From: CAYMUR01 sp964393615
Lineage (GTDB): Bacteria; Planctomycetota; Planctomycetia; Pirellulales; Pirellulaceae
NCBI GenBank assembly: GCA_964393615.1
Contig: CAYMUR010000054.1
Span: 1 to 35,311, forward strand
Direction: 5' to 3'
Length of the DNA stretch: 35,311 nucleotides
Positions 8,636 through 17,721 of the stretch are shown piece after piece. The translations under genes were made by a program, and so were the position numbers. Each line of letters starts with the position of its first letter. Within the stretch, counting starts at the first letter, position 1. Under the pieces are notes generated by a model that had not been told where the DNA came from, made no database searches, and saw nothing but the letters and a program-made list of their open reading frames with translations.

Positions 8636-9073
8636 GTGGACCGAGAGGCTAGAATTCATCCCATGCAGCAACCTGATCATGATCCTCGTTATTTAAGGGG
8701 GATCGAGTATTTCAACGAATGTGATTTTTTTGAGGCTCATGAAGTCTGGGAGGAGTTGTGGGCTGATTATCAGGGGCCGTCTCGTAAATTTTACCAAGGT
8801 TTGATCCAGGCGGCGGTTTGTTTGCATCATTTCGGGAACGGCAATATTCGTGGTGCCAGAAAACTGTACGAAAGCTGCCGCACACGTTATCTGGACGCTT
8901 ACCGTCCCTGGTACCTTGGAATCGATATGGAACAGTTCCTGGGCCAGCTTAGGTTGTGTTGTCAACCGATTCTAGAAACAGATGAAGAATTTCCAGAAGT
9001 GGAGATTGATCCCGAATTGATCCCGGAAATTCACTTGGTACCGCCTCCAGAAGATTATTCTGAACCTGCGTGA
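8636..9073 (+). CDS. DUF309 family protein
   Basis: A 145-residue acidic protein with the DUF309 signature, an N-terminal helix pair reading GIEYFNECDFFEAHEVWEELW followed by KFYQGLIQAAVCLHHF and GARKLYESC. The conserved Phe/His/Glu pattern of the first helix is intact. DUF309 proteins are small all-helical proteins of unknown function common in Planctomycetes, Cyanobacteria and Firmicutes. The GTG at 8636 follows AAGGG at a good distance; an ATG nine codons later (8663) is a possible alternative. It is divergent from nth and lies 73 bp upstream of the LON-domain gene on the same strand, which may be co-transcribed. No function is claimed. Confidence 0.8.
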   Translation: MDREARIHPMQQPDHDPRYLRGIEYFNECDFFEAHEVWEELWADYQGPSRKFYQGLIQAAVCLHHFGNGNIRGARKLYESCRTRYLDAYRPWYLGIDMEQFLGQLRLCCQPILETDEEFPEVEIDPELIPEIHLVPPPEDYSEPA

Positions 9074-9146
9074 TGAGGCATTTCCTCGAAAAAGAAAAAC
9101 GTCAGGCGTGCGATTTGGTACAATTTCCTTGAAAGAGGATGACACG

Positions 9147-9839
9147 ATGGCCCTACCGAATGAAATACCCTTTTGTCCAGCAGATTTTTCTGGCATCGCA
9201 CGTCTTTTTCCTTTACCGGACCATGTGATGTTTCCACACGTCGTGCAACCCTTCCACATTTTTGAAGACCGGTATCGGGCGTTGATGGCAAGTGCCTTGC
9301 GGGACGATAAGTTGATTACGATCGTCCAGTTAGCAGGTGGCTGGGAAAGTGCTGACGATTCCGACCCACCAATTGCTGAAGTAGGCTGTCTGGGAAAGAT
9401 ATTAACACATGTTAGGTTGGAAGATGGGCGTTACAATCTGATGTTGGCCGGTTTGCGGCGCGTACGTATTGTCCGAGAACTTGAACCACGTCACGAATTT
9501 CGCGAGGCGCACGTAGAATTGTTGGAGGATTTTTACCCTGGGTCCGGTGCCGATGTGCGGCAGGCAAACCAAAAGTTGCTGTTGCAGCGTTTTCGGGCCT
9601 ATTTACCGCAAGTGTCGGAATCCCACCAGAAGTTTGACGAATTACTGGAAGGTCCGATTTCACTCGGCATGTTAACGGACCTTGTGGCCTGTTTCGTCAA
9701 CCTGGATGCGACAGAAAAGCAGCAACTACTGAACCAGGTGAATGTGGATCTTCGGATGAAGCAACTGCTGGAGATACTGGAATGTTCTGTGGAGAAGTCC
9801 GGTTCCAAGTCGTTTCCACCGCAGTTCAGTTTGAATTAG
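9147..9839 (+). CDS. Stand-alone LON substrate-binding-domain protein
   Basis: A 230-residue protein that resembles only the N-terminal substrate-binding domain of Lon protease, with no AAA+ or protease domain. The family's opening motif is ARLFPLPDHVMFPHVVQPFHIFEDRYRALM. It is followed by LITIVQLAGGW, the strand VGCLGKILTHVRLEDGRYNLMLAGLRRVRIV, and a helical C-terminal half. I chose the ATG at 9147 because AGAGGA precedes it at a normal distance; an upstream GTG at 9108 would add 13 residues. Stand-alone LON proteins are widespread in bacteria and their role is not settled (possibly recruiting substrates or partners). Confidence 0.85.
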   Translation: MALPNEIPFCPADFSGIARLFPLPDHVMFPHVVQPFHIFEDRYRALMASALRDDKLITIVQLAGGWESADDSDPPIAEVGCLGKILTHVRLEDGRYNLMLAGLRRVRIVRELEPRHEFREAHVELLEDFYPGSGADVRQANQKLLLQRFRAYLPQVSESHQKFDELLEGPISLGMLTDLVACFVNLDATEKQQLLNQVNVDLRMKQLLEILECSVEKSGSKSFPPQFSLN

Positions 9840-10076
9840 CGGACGTTTTTTTGCCCAGGTGTCTACCTGATTTTTCCGAACAGGTTGAGAAATGGCCACC
9901 CGGCAAAGAGGCTCCAGTTTTTCTGTTGTTGCCGATACGACTTTGCGGTAAAACTGCAGCACTATTGTCCATTCAGGGGCAGGGAGCATAATGGTAGTGA
10001 GTGGAAATTGTTTGGCCTGCCAGTATCGGAGGCCAAGGCTCCCGACTTTACCGGTCTATGAACATGGTCTCGGTGC

Positions 10077-11966
10077 ATGGCAGCTCTGCTAGACGATGTG
10101 CAACGTTTGATGGATTCTTCCTCTTTGCTCGCCACGGTTGGCGAATTGGCGGCGTGTGGGGTATTCCCCAAGCCGCCCGATGGGTACCGCAAGCTGACCA
10201 GTGAGGAAATCGAAATCCTGCGACTTCAGGGAAATGAAGCGGAGGACTGGTCCCAGATCCACGTGGCACCCGATTTCTGTAGCGAGACCGTGAGAAATAA
10301 CCGTCTTTTTGGGAAGATTCTATTAGGGCGGTTTACAGGCAAAGACCGTGACTTGGTACATGGGGTCTGCCGACGGTCAGGTGTGTATGACTCTATATTG
10401 AAGGATGTTCATATAGCAGACGAAGCAATCATCTACCGCATCGGTTGGTTGCACCGGGTTTTTGTGGGCCAGCGTGCAGCGATTATTGATTGTACGATGG
10501 TCACATGCGGTGCTTTGACGACCTTCGGTTGTGGGACGTTACTATCACTCGGAGTTCAAACGGGAGAACGGTGCGTTCTTGCTTTTGCGGAACTGGACGT
10601 GAATCTGGCCATGCGACTGGTGGCAGGGGGGTGTAACGTTGAGGAGCTGGCGGAATACCGTCGTTGTCTGCAGGGCTATCTCGATCGTATTCAATGTCCA
10701 TGTACTGTGATTTCTGAAGAGGCCATTCTGTTAGGTACCGGCTTGGTCCAAGACACGTTTGTGGGACCGCGGGCCACCGTGAAAAATGCAAGTCAGGTTT
10801 CGAATTCAACCATTCTTTCGAGTTTCCAGCACCCCTCTCTAGTGGGTGACGGAGCATTGGTTCGCGATTCGATTTTACAAGCAGGCAGTGAAGTTGACTC
10901 TGGAGCACAGCTTTGTTCGTCCCTGTTGTGTAGCATGGCCCGTGCTGAGAGGAACGCTAAAATTTCAGGATCGTTGATCGGGCCGCAGTCGCGAATTGGC
11001 TTGGGGGAGGTTACCTCCTCTTTGATTGGACCTTACACCTCTGCCCACCATCAGTCGTTATTGATCGCTACGATTTGGCCTGGGGGAAAAGGCAATGTTG
11101 CACATGGTGCCAACGTCGGGTCGAACCATACCAGTCGTGCGCCGGACCAGGAACTATGGTGTGGCGAGGGAGTTTTTTGGGGCTTGGGCGTCAACGTCAG
11201 TTTTCCTGCCAACTTAAGCCGTAGCCCCTATTCGGTTGTGGCAGCCGGTGTCAGTTGTCTACCACAACGCGTGGAATTTCCATTTTCGTTGATTGACCGC
11301 CCGGCAGTTCGATTGGAGGATATTCCAAGTGGATGGAATGAAATTCGACCTGCTTGGATGTTAGCCGAGAACGCATATGCGGTGAAACGCCGAGAGCTGC
11401 GATTGGCTGTAGCAGAAAAATCTCCACAGGAAATTTTTCACCGGGATATTGTCGACATGATGAGAGCCGCCATGTATCGACTTTCGTCGGCAGAGGACTG
11501 TCCTTACTATTGCGAAAAACAAATAGCTGGGTTGGGAAAGAATTATCTCAGCAACAAGGCACGTTGTGTCGCGATCACCGCCTACCAAAGGTGGATTGAC
11601 TACTATGTACTGAGAGGATTTCAGCAACAATTGACGACTCGTGGTTTGACGGCAGCATCGCTGGCAGCACGTGAGTTATTAGAGGAGACGTCCAACGACA
11701 GCCACTGGGAGCACCAACGCGAGATATTGCAATTGCAATATGCCCGTTCGTCGATTGGGGAATTGATGGAATTACTGGGGCAGCAGGCACGTAGCATTGC
11801 CTTGGACGTGCAAAAATCTAAGGCCAAGGATGACTTGCGTGGCGCGCGTATTATTGACGATTATGCCGAAGTTCACATTCCAGCCGAAAGAGATCCCGTT
11901 GTCTGTGCCACTTGGGATGAGTTGGCAAAGCTTGAACAGGCTATCCTGGCCATTGTGGCGACTTGA
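10077..11966 (+). CDS. DUF4954 family protein (hexapeptide-type left-handed beta-helix)
   Basis: A 629-residue protein recognised as DUF4954 from its opening YRKLTSEEIEILRLQGNEAEDWSQI and the following RNNRLFGKILLGRF. From about residue 95 to 340 it has irregular repeats of short strands with buried hydrophobic residues (for example VYDSILKDVHIADEAII and ATVKNASQVSNSTILSSFQHPSLVGDGALVRDSIL), as in left-handed beta-helix acyltransferases and nucleotidyltransferases. The C-terminal third is helical. Family members are known mainly from Bacteroidetes and Planctomycetes, and no biochemical role is established as far as I know. It lies 237 bp after the LON gene and upstream of folE, with no tight coupling to either. 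A sugar- or acyl-transferase role is only a structural guess. Confidence 0.75.
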   Translation: MAALLDDVQRLMDSSSLLATVGELAACGVFPKPPDGYRKLTSEEIEILRLQGNEAEDWSQIHVAPDFCSETVRNNRLFGKILLGRFTGKDRDLVHGVCRRSGVYDSILKDVHIADEAIIYRIGWLHRVFVGQRAAIIDCTMVTCGALTTFGCGTLLSLGVQTGERCVLAFAELDVNLAMRLVAGGCNVEELAEYRRCLQGYLDRIQCPCTVISEEAILLGTGLVQDTFVGPRATVKNASQVSNSTILSSFQHPSLVGDGALVRDSILQAGSEVDSGAQLCSSLLCSMARAERNAKISGSLIGPQSRIGLGEVTSSLIGPYTSAHHQSLLIATIWPGGKGNVAHGANVGSNHTSRAPDQELWCGEGVFWGLGVNVSFPANLSRSPYSVVAAGVSCLPQRVEFPFSLIDRPAVRLEDIPSGWNEIRPAWMLAENAYAVKRRELRLAVAEKSPQEIFHRDIVDMMRAAMYRLSSAEDCPYYCEKQIAGLGKNYLSNKARCVAITAYQRWIDYYVLRGFQQQLTTRGLTAASLAARELLEETSNDSHWEHQREILQLQYARSSIGELMELLGQQARSIALDVQKSKAKDDLRGARIIDDYAEVHIPAERDPVVCATWDELAKLEQAILAIVAT

Positions 11967-12277
11967 CCGCGACTTCCTACCGTTTTACGATGGATACTAA
12001 CTCGTGACGGTTGAAATATTGAAATACCGGTAGCGGGTGTCTGAAAACTGTAGCGGGTGTCTGAAAACTGAAGTGCTTCTGCCAGAGTTGCCTGAGAGTG
12101 ATCTCTGGTTTTAGAGGGGCTGGTGGACCTAGGCCAGTGGTCCTTAGTACCTGAGGCTGAAATGGTCATTTCGCAGGATTTGCTTGTGAAATTTTCAGTG
12201 TCGGCCCACTGTTTGGATGGTAACTTTGCATTCCGTTGCACCGGTACATTAAAAATATCTATAGCAAATTCAATCTC
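11967..12277. other. Leader region upstream of folE with tandem repeat and hairpins
   Basis: About 310 bp without a gene. It contains an exact 20-bp tandem duplication (12031-12070), then a hairpin with a 6-bp stem (CCAGAG 12082-12087 with CTCTGG 12103-12108). A further pairing GGACC/GGTCC (12125-12129 with 12139-12143) follows. It could be a structured 5' leader of folE, but it matches no riboswitch class I can confirm. Confidence 0.4.
12031..12070 (+). repeat. Exact 20-bp tandem duplication
   Basis: A 20-bp unit beginning TAGCGGGTGT and ending CTGAAAACTG is present twice, head to tail and without mismatch (12031-12050 and 12051-12070), about 210 bp before folE. Confidence 0.97.
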
Positions 12278-12958
12278 ATGACGGCTTCCATGACTGATAC
12301 ACTTCCACTTGAACAGGGTAGTCTTGACGGTGAATTGGACGAAAATCATTTGCTGGACAACAGCGAATCGATTGGTTTAAAACACGCTGGACATGTTGAC
12401 TTGGCCCGGATCGAACGGGCTGTGCGCGAAATTCTGGCTGCGGTGGGTGAAGATCCGGCTCGAGAAGGTTTGCTGGAGACCCCGGCGCGGGTAGCGCGTA
12501 TGTATGCCGAGTTGTTTGGTGGAATGCGGGAAGACCCCAGACAACATCTTAAGAAACTTTTTACTGAGAAATATGATGAAGTAGTCTTGGTGCGAGACAT
12601 TAGTTTTAACAGCACTTGTGAACATCATCTTTTGCCGTTTATGGGCCGTGCCCATATTGGTTATCTGCCAGAAGGGAAAGTGGCTGGACTTAGTAAACTG
12701 GCCCGGGTGGTCGAAGTGGTTGCCCGGCGACCTCAGGTGCAAGAGCGGATGACCGAACAGATCGCCAATTTGTTGGAGCAGGAGCTGAATGCGAAAGGGG
12801 TGGCAGTAGTAGTAGAAGCGACACATACATGTATGACGATTCGCGGTATCCGTAAACCAGGATCTCTTTGCGTGACATCGGCCATGAAGGGGCTTTTTCG
12901 CTCAAACCTTTCGACTCGGTCGGAAATCATGCAGCTCATATACGGTGATCGAAGGTAA
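12278..12958 (+). CDS. folE: GTP cyclohydrolase I
   Basis: Converts GTP to 7,8-dihydroneopterin triphosphate, the first step of folate (and of some queuosine and biopterin) synthesis. The family core is complete: ETPARVARMYAELFGG, the zinc site with C114 and the histidines of CEHHLLPF, GYLPEGKVAGLSKLARVVE and the second zinc cysteine C185 in TCMTIRGIRKPGS. From the ATG at 12278 the protein has 226 residues, including an acidic N-terminal extension of about 40 residues before the core. An ATG at 12290 is also possible, and a TTG at 12236 is unlikely. No clear ribosome-binding site is seen. The next gene starts 5 bp after the stop, so the two are probably co-transcribed. Confidence 0.96.
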   Translation: MTASMTDTLPLEQGSLDGELDENHLLDNSESIGLKHAGHVDLARIERAVREILAAVGEDPAREGLLETPARVARMYAELFGGMREDPRQHLKKLFTEKYDEVVLVRDISFNSTCEHHLLPFMGRAHIGYLPEGKVAGLSKLARVVEVVARRPQVQERMTEQIANLLEQELNAKGVAVVVEATHTCMTIRGIRKPGSLCVTSAMKGLFRSNLSTRSEIMQLIYGDRR

Positions 12959-12963
12959 ACTGA

Positions 12964-13725
12964 GTGGAAATTGTGACGCAATTTCTCTTTCGTCTTTCTT
13001 TCGGGATGGCCCTGGCGATGGCTTGCACGCCTAGTCATCTCGTCACGTCCGGTTTTTACCGAGTACACCTTCTCGTCTTACTGGGAATGCATGTGGTTAC
13101 GACGCTTGTCGCTTGGTACCTGCCTGACTTCAGTTTGTGGCCACCATTATTGTCGATTTTACTTTGTTATTTTGGTTCGGTTGTATGGCTGTATCAATGG
13201 CCAAAGGCTGGTATGTGGGTCCTCTACCTGGTGGCCTTGAGCACACTCGGGGGGGCACTCCTTGCCTGGCCGCCCGTGTCACCGCCATGGTCGCTTGTCA
13301 GATCCGGGCTTGCTGTAGGGGATGTCGTTACTAGTGGATTGGTTTTGGGGATAACCATGGCAGCCATGTTATTGGGACACTGGTATTTGAATACTCCATC
13401 GATGGAACTGATTCCTTTGAAACGCCTCGTTGTGTTGATGATTTCAGTTTTGACGATCCGTGTGGTCTTTTGTAGCTGCGGTTTATTGGTTCGGGTGATG
13501 GAGATATCACCGCAATCTGTTGGAAATTCGTTAGGGTATTTATTGGCGTTGCGCTGGTTGTTTGGCTTGGTGGGGGCGATGGTATTGGCTTTCATGACGT
13601 GGGCTACCCTAAAAGTGCCTAATACGCAAAGCGCCACCGGCATTTTGTATGTGGCGGTCATGGCTACCTTTCTTGGTGAACTGACCTCGCTGCTACTGTC
13701 GCTGGATGCCACTTATCCCGTATGA
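12964..13725 (+). CDS. Polytopic membrane protein of unknown function
   Basis: A 253-residue, strongly hydrophobic protein with about seven or eight membrane segments (for example LLVLLGMHVVTTLVAWYL, MWVLYLVALSTLGGALLAW and LVVLMISVLTIRVVF). It contains few charged residues and no motif of a transporter or enzyme family that I recognise. The GTG start at 12964 begins 5 bp after the folE stop, so translation is probably coupled to folE or at least on the same transcript. Functional linkage with folate synthesis is not implied. An unrecognised member of a planctomycete-specific family is the likeliest reading. Confidence 0.7.
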   Translation: MEIVTQFLFRLSFGMALAMACTPSHLVTSGFYRVHLLVLLGMHVVTTLVAWYLPDFSLWPPLLSILLCYFGSVVWLYQWPKAGMWVLYLVALSTLGGALLAWPPVSPPWSLVRSGLAVGDVVTSGLVLGITMAAMLLGHWYLNTPSMELIPLKRLVVLMISVLTIRVVFCSCGLLVRVMEISPQSVGNSLGYLLALRWLFGLVGAMVLAFMTWATLKVPNTQSATGILYVAVMATFLGELTSLLLSLDATYPV

Positions 13726-13856
13726 TGGGGGACTAGGAAGTTGATAGTCGCTGTGATGTTGGAGAGGCATTTTACACAAAGGTATCACCGATTCCTGCGG
13801 TTGGTTGTGAAAGTCAAACTGGACTTCCCTATATAGAGATTCGGGTGTTGATTCCC

Positions 13857-14360
13857 ATGAATATTCGGTTTGCTTGCCACCAGTGTGGTCGCACATTACA
13901 ACAGGAATTATTGTCGGGCGGTATATTGCATTGTGATATTTGTGGACGGAGTTGGGACATTCCACAGAAAAACGTGCAGGACCAAGCAGTAAGTTCTTGT
14001 GTGATATGTCCTAGCCATGAGCTTTTCTTGCGCAAAGATTTTCCGCAAGGGCTTGGTTTGGCAATTGTTGTTGGCGGATTGTCGTTGAGCTGTGTCACGT
14101 GGTATTTCTATCGGTTGTGGGAGACATTTGCGATTTTGTTCGCGACAGCGCTGGTTGACGTGATACTTTACATGTTTGTAAGTAACGTATTGACGTGTTA
14201 CCGCTGCCATGCTGAGTACCGTGGTGTTAGTGAAGAGGAGCATACAGCGTTTGATTTGGAAATTCACGAGCGTTATCGCCAACAGGCGGCGCGACTGAAA
14301 GAGTATGAGCATGAACCAGAATCAGGAGACGATCGAAGCCGACCTGCGGGGATTGCTTGA
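13857..14360 (+). CDS. Zinc-ribbon membrane protein of unknown function
   Basis: A 167-residue protein opening with a zinc-ribbon pattern FACHQCGRT ... LHCDICGRSW (C7, C10, C26, C29). This is followed by two closely spaced hydrophobic helices (LGLAIVVGGLSLSCVTWYFY and the AILFATALVDVILYMFV stretch). A second pair of cysteines, CYRCHAEYRGV, comes after the membrane part, and the tail is charged and helical. The ATG at 13857 is chosen over in-frame GTG/TTG codons 9-12 bp upstream. Its last 56 bp overlap the start of the FAD/Fe-S oxidoreductase gene, which points to coupled translation. No function is assigned. Confidence 0.75.
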   Translation: MNIRFACHQCGRTLQQELLSGGILHCDICGRSWDIPQKNVQDQAVSSCVICPSHELFLRKDFPQGLGLAIVVGGLSLSCVTWYFYRLWETFAILFATALVDVILYMFVSNVLTCYRCHAEYRGVSEEEHTAFDLEIHERYRQQAARLKEYEHEPESGDDRSRPAGIA

Positions 14361-17310
14361 AGGTGAAGTTCGCTGTGATGACGTTTTTGTGGAGATGTAC
14401 TCCAGCGATGCAAGCATTTATGCGATCAAACCCCTGGGTGTTGTACGGCCACGTCATACGGCTGACGTGATTGCTTGCGTACAGTATGCGTTAGAAAATC
14501 ACTTGCCGATTCATTCACGTGGTGCGGGTACCGGTTTGGCGGGTGGGTCCATTGGGCCCGGCTTGGTGCTTGATTTTTCTCATTTCATGCGCCGGGCAAT
14601 CAGTCATGACGACACCACGGTTCGTGTCCAGCCAGGCCTGACTCTTTCCCAGCTGAATAGTTATTTGGCATTGCATGGACGGCATTTTGGGCCCGACCCA
14701 GCGACACAGGAAGTGACCACAATCGGTGGCATGTTGGCGGTGGATGCCAGTGGAAGTCACTGGTTGGAACATGGTTCTGCGAGACAGCATGTGGAAAGCA
14801 TGCGGGTTGTGTTGGCGGATGGACGTTGTGTTGAACTGTCACGTGTCAAACGTGGTGGGATAACGACAGGGAAGAATGCTGATCGGGTGGATGGGTTGGT
14901 ATCATCTTTGTCTGATTTGCTTGTCCGAGACGCGGAATTAGTCGCTCAACACACACCTCAAACTCGTGTCAATAATTGCGGTTACTGCTTGACTGGCATT
15001 GTTACACCCGAAGTTGTCGATTTTCCACGACTTCTAACGGGTTCCGAAGGTACGTTAGCTTTGACAGTCGAAGCGACTTTGCGGACGCAGCCACTGCCAG
15101 CTTATAAATCCGTTGCCCTGTTGTTATTTGACAGGCTGGAAAATGCTGCTCAGGCCGCACTGGAAATGCCTGAGTTGGGTGCCAGTGCGTGTGATTTAAT
15201 GGACCGCCGGTTATTAACACTGGCCCGTGAAACAAACGTTCATTTCGATCTCTTGATTCCTTCCGACACAGAAGCAGTATTATTAATTGAATCTCAGGGA
15301 GACAGTCTGTCAGAAGTACGTGATTCGATTGATCGCATGGTTGATTGGGCGCGTCGCCGTCATCATCTGGCGTTTGGCGCGCGTGTCGCATCAGATGCTT
15401 ACGAGTTCAATTTGTATTGGCAGCTGGCTCGGCAAGTAGTGCCTTCACTTTACCGGTTGACGGGTACTAGTCGTCCGTTGCCGTTTATCGAGGATGCGGC
15501 AGTTCCTCCAAGTCGGCTTCCCGAGATTTTGGTCCGGCTGCAAAACTTGTTGAAAAAGCATCATGTTACGGCTTCGGTTTTTTCTCATGCTGGCCATGGT
15601 CAGTTACACGTAAGGCCCTTTCTGGACTTGGCTAATTCAGAACACATCCGAAAACTGCATGCATTGGCCTCGGATTTTTACGAGGAAATCTGGCAGTGTG
15701 GTGGCACAATCAGTGGTGAACATGGAGACGGACTGAGTCGCACTTCGTTTGTAGCACAGCAATATGGTCCGCTTTACCGCACTTTGCGTGACATCAAAAA
15801 ACTGTTCGATCCACAAAATATCTTAAATCCTGGGAAAATCATCGGTAATGATCCGCATTTAATGACAACCAACCTGCGACGCGTGATGCAAACCGTTTCG
15901 CTGAATCAAGCGGTTGCGGCGGAAGTAAAACCCGACGGCAGCTCTTTGGAAAGAGTGGTTGATCGTGATTCGGGACTCGTCCAGTTGCAACTTAACTGGG
16001 ATGATGCCGAGTTGGCTCACGCGGCGCGCGAATGCAATGGATGTGGTTCCTGTCGCAGTCAGGCAGACCAATGGCGCATGTGCCCGATTTATCGTTTTTC
16101 TCCAGGGGAAGAGGCTTCGCCACGAGCCAAAGCGAATCTGATGCGCGCCGTGTCAACGGGCCGTTTGGATCCTGCCGAGATGGCAGGGGAGGATTTAAAA
16201 CAGGTCACGGATCTTTGTTTTCATTGTCACCAGTGCCGATTGGAATGCCCCGCTACAGTAGATATTCCGAAACTGATGGTCGAGTGTAAGGCCCAGTACG
16301 CTGCTACCAATGGCCTGAAGCCTTCGGATGCTTTCTTCGCCAAGCTGGAATTGTTTTCAAAATGGGGGAGCTTGATTCACCCCGTCGCGAACTGGGCATT
16401 TGCCAACCGGCAAATGCGGTGGTTATTGGAGAAAACTTTTGGGCTGGCGCAGGGTCGTAAATTGCCTCGTTTTGCCCGAAGTCCGTTTATGCGTCGTGCA
16501 TCCCGTCGGCGATTGACGCGCGCCACGCGTGATGCAGGACCGAAAGTTTTGTATTTTGTCGATATCTATGCGAATTGGTTTGATGTGCAACTGGCCGAAG
16601 CATTCCTGGCAGTGTTGTCGCACAATGGGGTTGCGGTTTATGTCCATCCAGAACAGAAACAGTCAGGTATGTCGATGATTTCTGTCGGCGTACTGGATAA
16701 GGCCCGCAGGATCGCTTCTCAAAACGTGACTCTTCTCGCTGAGGCGGTAAGGCAAGGTTACCACATTGTGGCTACAGAGCCTTCTGCAGCGCTTTGTCTA
16801 ACACATGAATATTTGAATTTAATCGATGATGATGATGCGCGACTCGTCGCTGACAACACGTCGGAGGCCTGTCATTATTTATGGACCCTGCACCAAAAAT
16901 CACAATTGAAACTGGATCTTAAGCCGATTAGTGCCACAGTTGGATATCATGCTCCGTGTCATCTTAAGGCACTGGAGGTCGGTACGCCAGGAGCTAATTT
17001 GCTGGGTCTTATTCCCGGCCTTACGGTGCAAGATGTCAATGCAGGATGTTCTGGTATGGCCGGTACCTATGGTTTCAAACGTGAAAACTATCGCACAAGT
17101 TTGCGTGCTGGATGGGGTTTGATCACGGCTCTTAGAAACCCGGCCCTGCAGGTTGGTACCACCGAATGCAGTAGTTGCAAGATCCAGATGGAGCAAGGAA
17201 CTACCAAGCCCACGATCCATCCCCTCAAATTGCTGGCTCTGGCTTATGGTTTGGCACCGGAAGTAGCCCAGTTGATGAGTGACCGTGGTGAGGAGCTGAT
17301 TGTGACATGA
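14305..17310 (+). CDS. FAD-linked oxidase fused to Fe-S/CCG oxidoreductase (D-lactate dehydrogenase-like)
   Basis: A 1001-residue flavin and iron-sulfur protein of the GlcD/Dld type joined to a GlpC-like half. The FAD-binding part has RGAGTGLAGG near residue 73 and GGMLAVDASGS. The C-terminal oxidase part carries SGEHGDGLSR near 472. Two 4Fe-4S motifs follow, CNGCGSCRSQADQWRMCP (from about 576) and CFHCHQCRLECP (from about 637). A cysteine-rich CCG module comes last (HAPCHLK near 883, GCSGMAG near 913, ECSSC near 953). Such proteins oxidise D-2-hydroxyacids such as D-lactate or glycolate and pass electrons to the respiratory chain at the membrane. The substrate cannot be told from sequence. 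It overlaps the gene before it by 56 bp and moaD after it by 4 bp. Confidence 0.88.
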   Translation: MSMNQNQETIEADLRGLLEGEVRCDDVFVEMYSSDASIYAIKPLGVVRPRHTADVIACVQYALENHLPIHSRGAGTGLAGGSIGPGLVLDFSHFMRRAISHDDTTVRVQPGLTLSQLNSYLALHGRHFGPDPATQEVTTIGGMLAVDASGSHWLEHGSARQHVESMRVVLADGRCVELSRVKRGGITTGKNADRVDGLVSSLSDLLVRDAELVAQHTPQTRVNNCGYCLTGIVTPEVVDFPRLLTGSEGTLALTVEATLRTQPLPAYKSVALLLFDRLENAAQAALEMPELGASACDLMDRRLLTLARETNVHFDLLIPSDTEAVLLIESQGDSLSEVRDSIDRMVDWARRRHHLAFGARVASDAYEFNLYWQLARQVVPSLYRLTGTSRPLPFIEDAAVPPSRLPEILVRLQNLLKKHHVTASVFSHAGHGQLHVRPFLDLANSEHIRKLHALASDFYEEIWQCGGTISGEHGDGLSRTSFVAQQYGPLYRTLRDIKKLFDPQNILNPGKIIGNDPHLMTTNLRRVMQTVSLNQAVAAEVKPDGSSLERVVDRDSGLVQLQLNWDDAELAHAARECNGCGSCRSQADQWRMCPIYRFSPGEEASPRAKANLMRAVSTGRLDPAEMAGEDLKQVTDLCFHCHQCRLECPATVDIPKLMVECKAQYAATNGLKPSDAFFAKLELFSKWGSLIHPVANWAFANRQMRWLLEKTFGLAQGRKLPRFARSPFMRRASRRRLTRATRDAGPKVLYFVDIYANWFDVQLAEAFLAVLSHNGVAVYVHPEQKQSGMSMISVGVLDKARRIASQNVTLLAEAVRQGYHIVATEPSAALCLTHEYLNLIDDDDARLVADNTSEACHYLWTLHQKSQLKLDLKPISATVGYHAPCHLKALEVGTPGANLLGLIPGLTVQDVNAGCSGMAGTYGFKRENYRTSLRAGWGLITALRNPALQVGTTECSSCKIQMEQGTTKPTIHPLKLLALAYGLAPEVAQLMSDRGEELIVT

Positions 17311-17552
17311 ACGTTCAAGTACAACTTTTTGCAGTTGCCCGACAATTAGCTGGCGTCGACACGATCCAAGTGGAATTGTCCGCGGGTGCCACCATTGCCG
17401 ATTTGCGCAGCAGGCTGGCAGATAGTTGTCCACGGTTGGCAGAGCTTGTCCCGCATACAAGGTTTGCCGTGGATGATGAATATGCGGATGACCAGGCATG
17501 TTTGTCAGCCGATTCTCGGGTGGCCTGTATCCCTCCCGTGAGCGGGGGGTAA
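17307..17552 (+). CDS. moaD: Molybdopterin synthase sulfur-carrier subunit
   Basis: Ubiquitin-fold sulfur carrier that donates thiocarboxylate sulfur to precursor Z during molybdopterin synthesis. The 81 residues match the family and end in the required Gly-Gly (PPVSGG), the site of thiocarboxylation. The strand pattern MNVQVQLFAVARQLAGVDTIQVEL and FAVDDEYADD is typical. The start codon overlaps the stop of the upstream FAD/Fe-S gene in an ATGA arrangement, so the two are translationally coupled. The substrate subunit moaE follows after a 169-bp spacer. No moeB-like adenylation gene is in the window; it must be supplied elsewhere. Confidence 0.93.
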   Translation: MNVQVQLFAVARQLAGVDTIQVELSAGATIADLRSRLADSCPRLAELVPHTRFAVDDEYADDQACLSADSRVACIPPVSGG

Positions 17553-17721
17553 AATGGTAGCATGAATCGAGTTTTGCTGTGAATTTTTAAGAGAAATACT
17601 GGTAGCTGGTTGGGTCCGGAGCACTTGATGTGGTTGTCGATTTGTATCACCATCAGAAGAAGTGATTTTGGAGTCTGAGTGGGCAGTAACATTTCATGAA
17701 GAGGTAGTCGTATCAGATAAC

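Noticed and set aside
12031..12180. Possible TPP-like riboswitch upstream of folE (words GGGTG, CTGAGA, ACCTGA and CGCAGG in order)
   Set aside because: The spacing between CTGAGA and ACCTGA is about 55 bases, far longer than in TPP riboswitches. The expected P2 and P3 pairings cannot be drawn, and a thiamine switch before folE makes no sense.
15002..15391. Minus-strand frames inside the FAD/Fe-S gene and other long genes
   Set aside because: These are antisense shadows of strongly coding plus-strand frames with no domains of their own.
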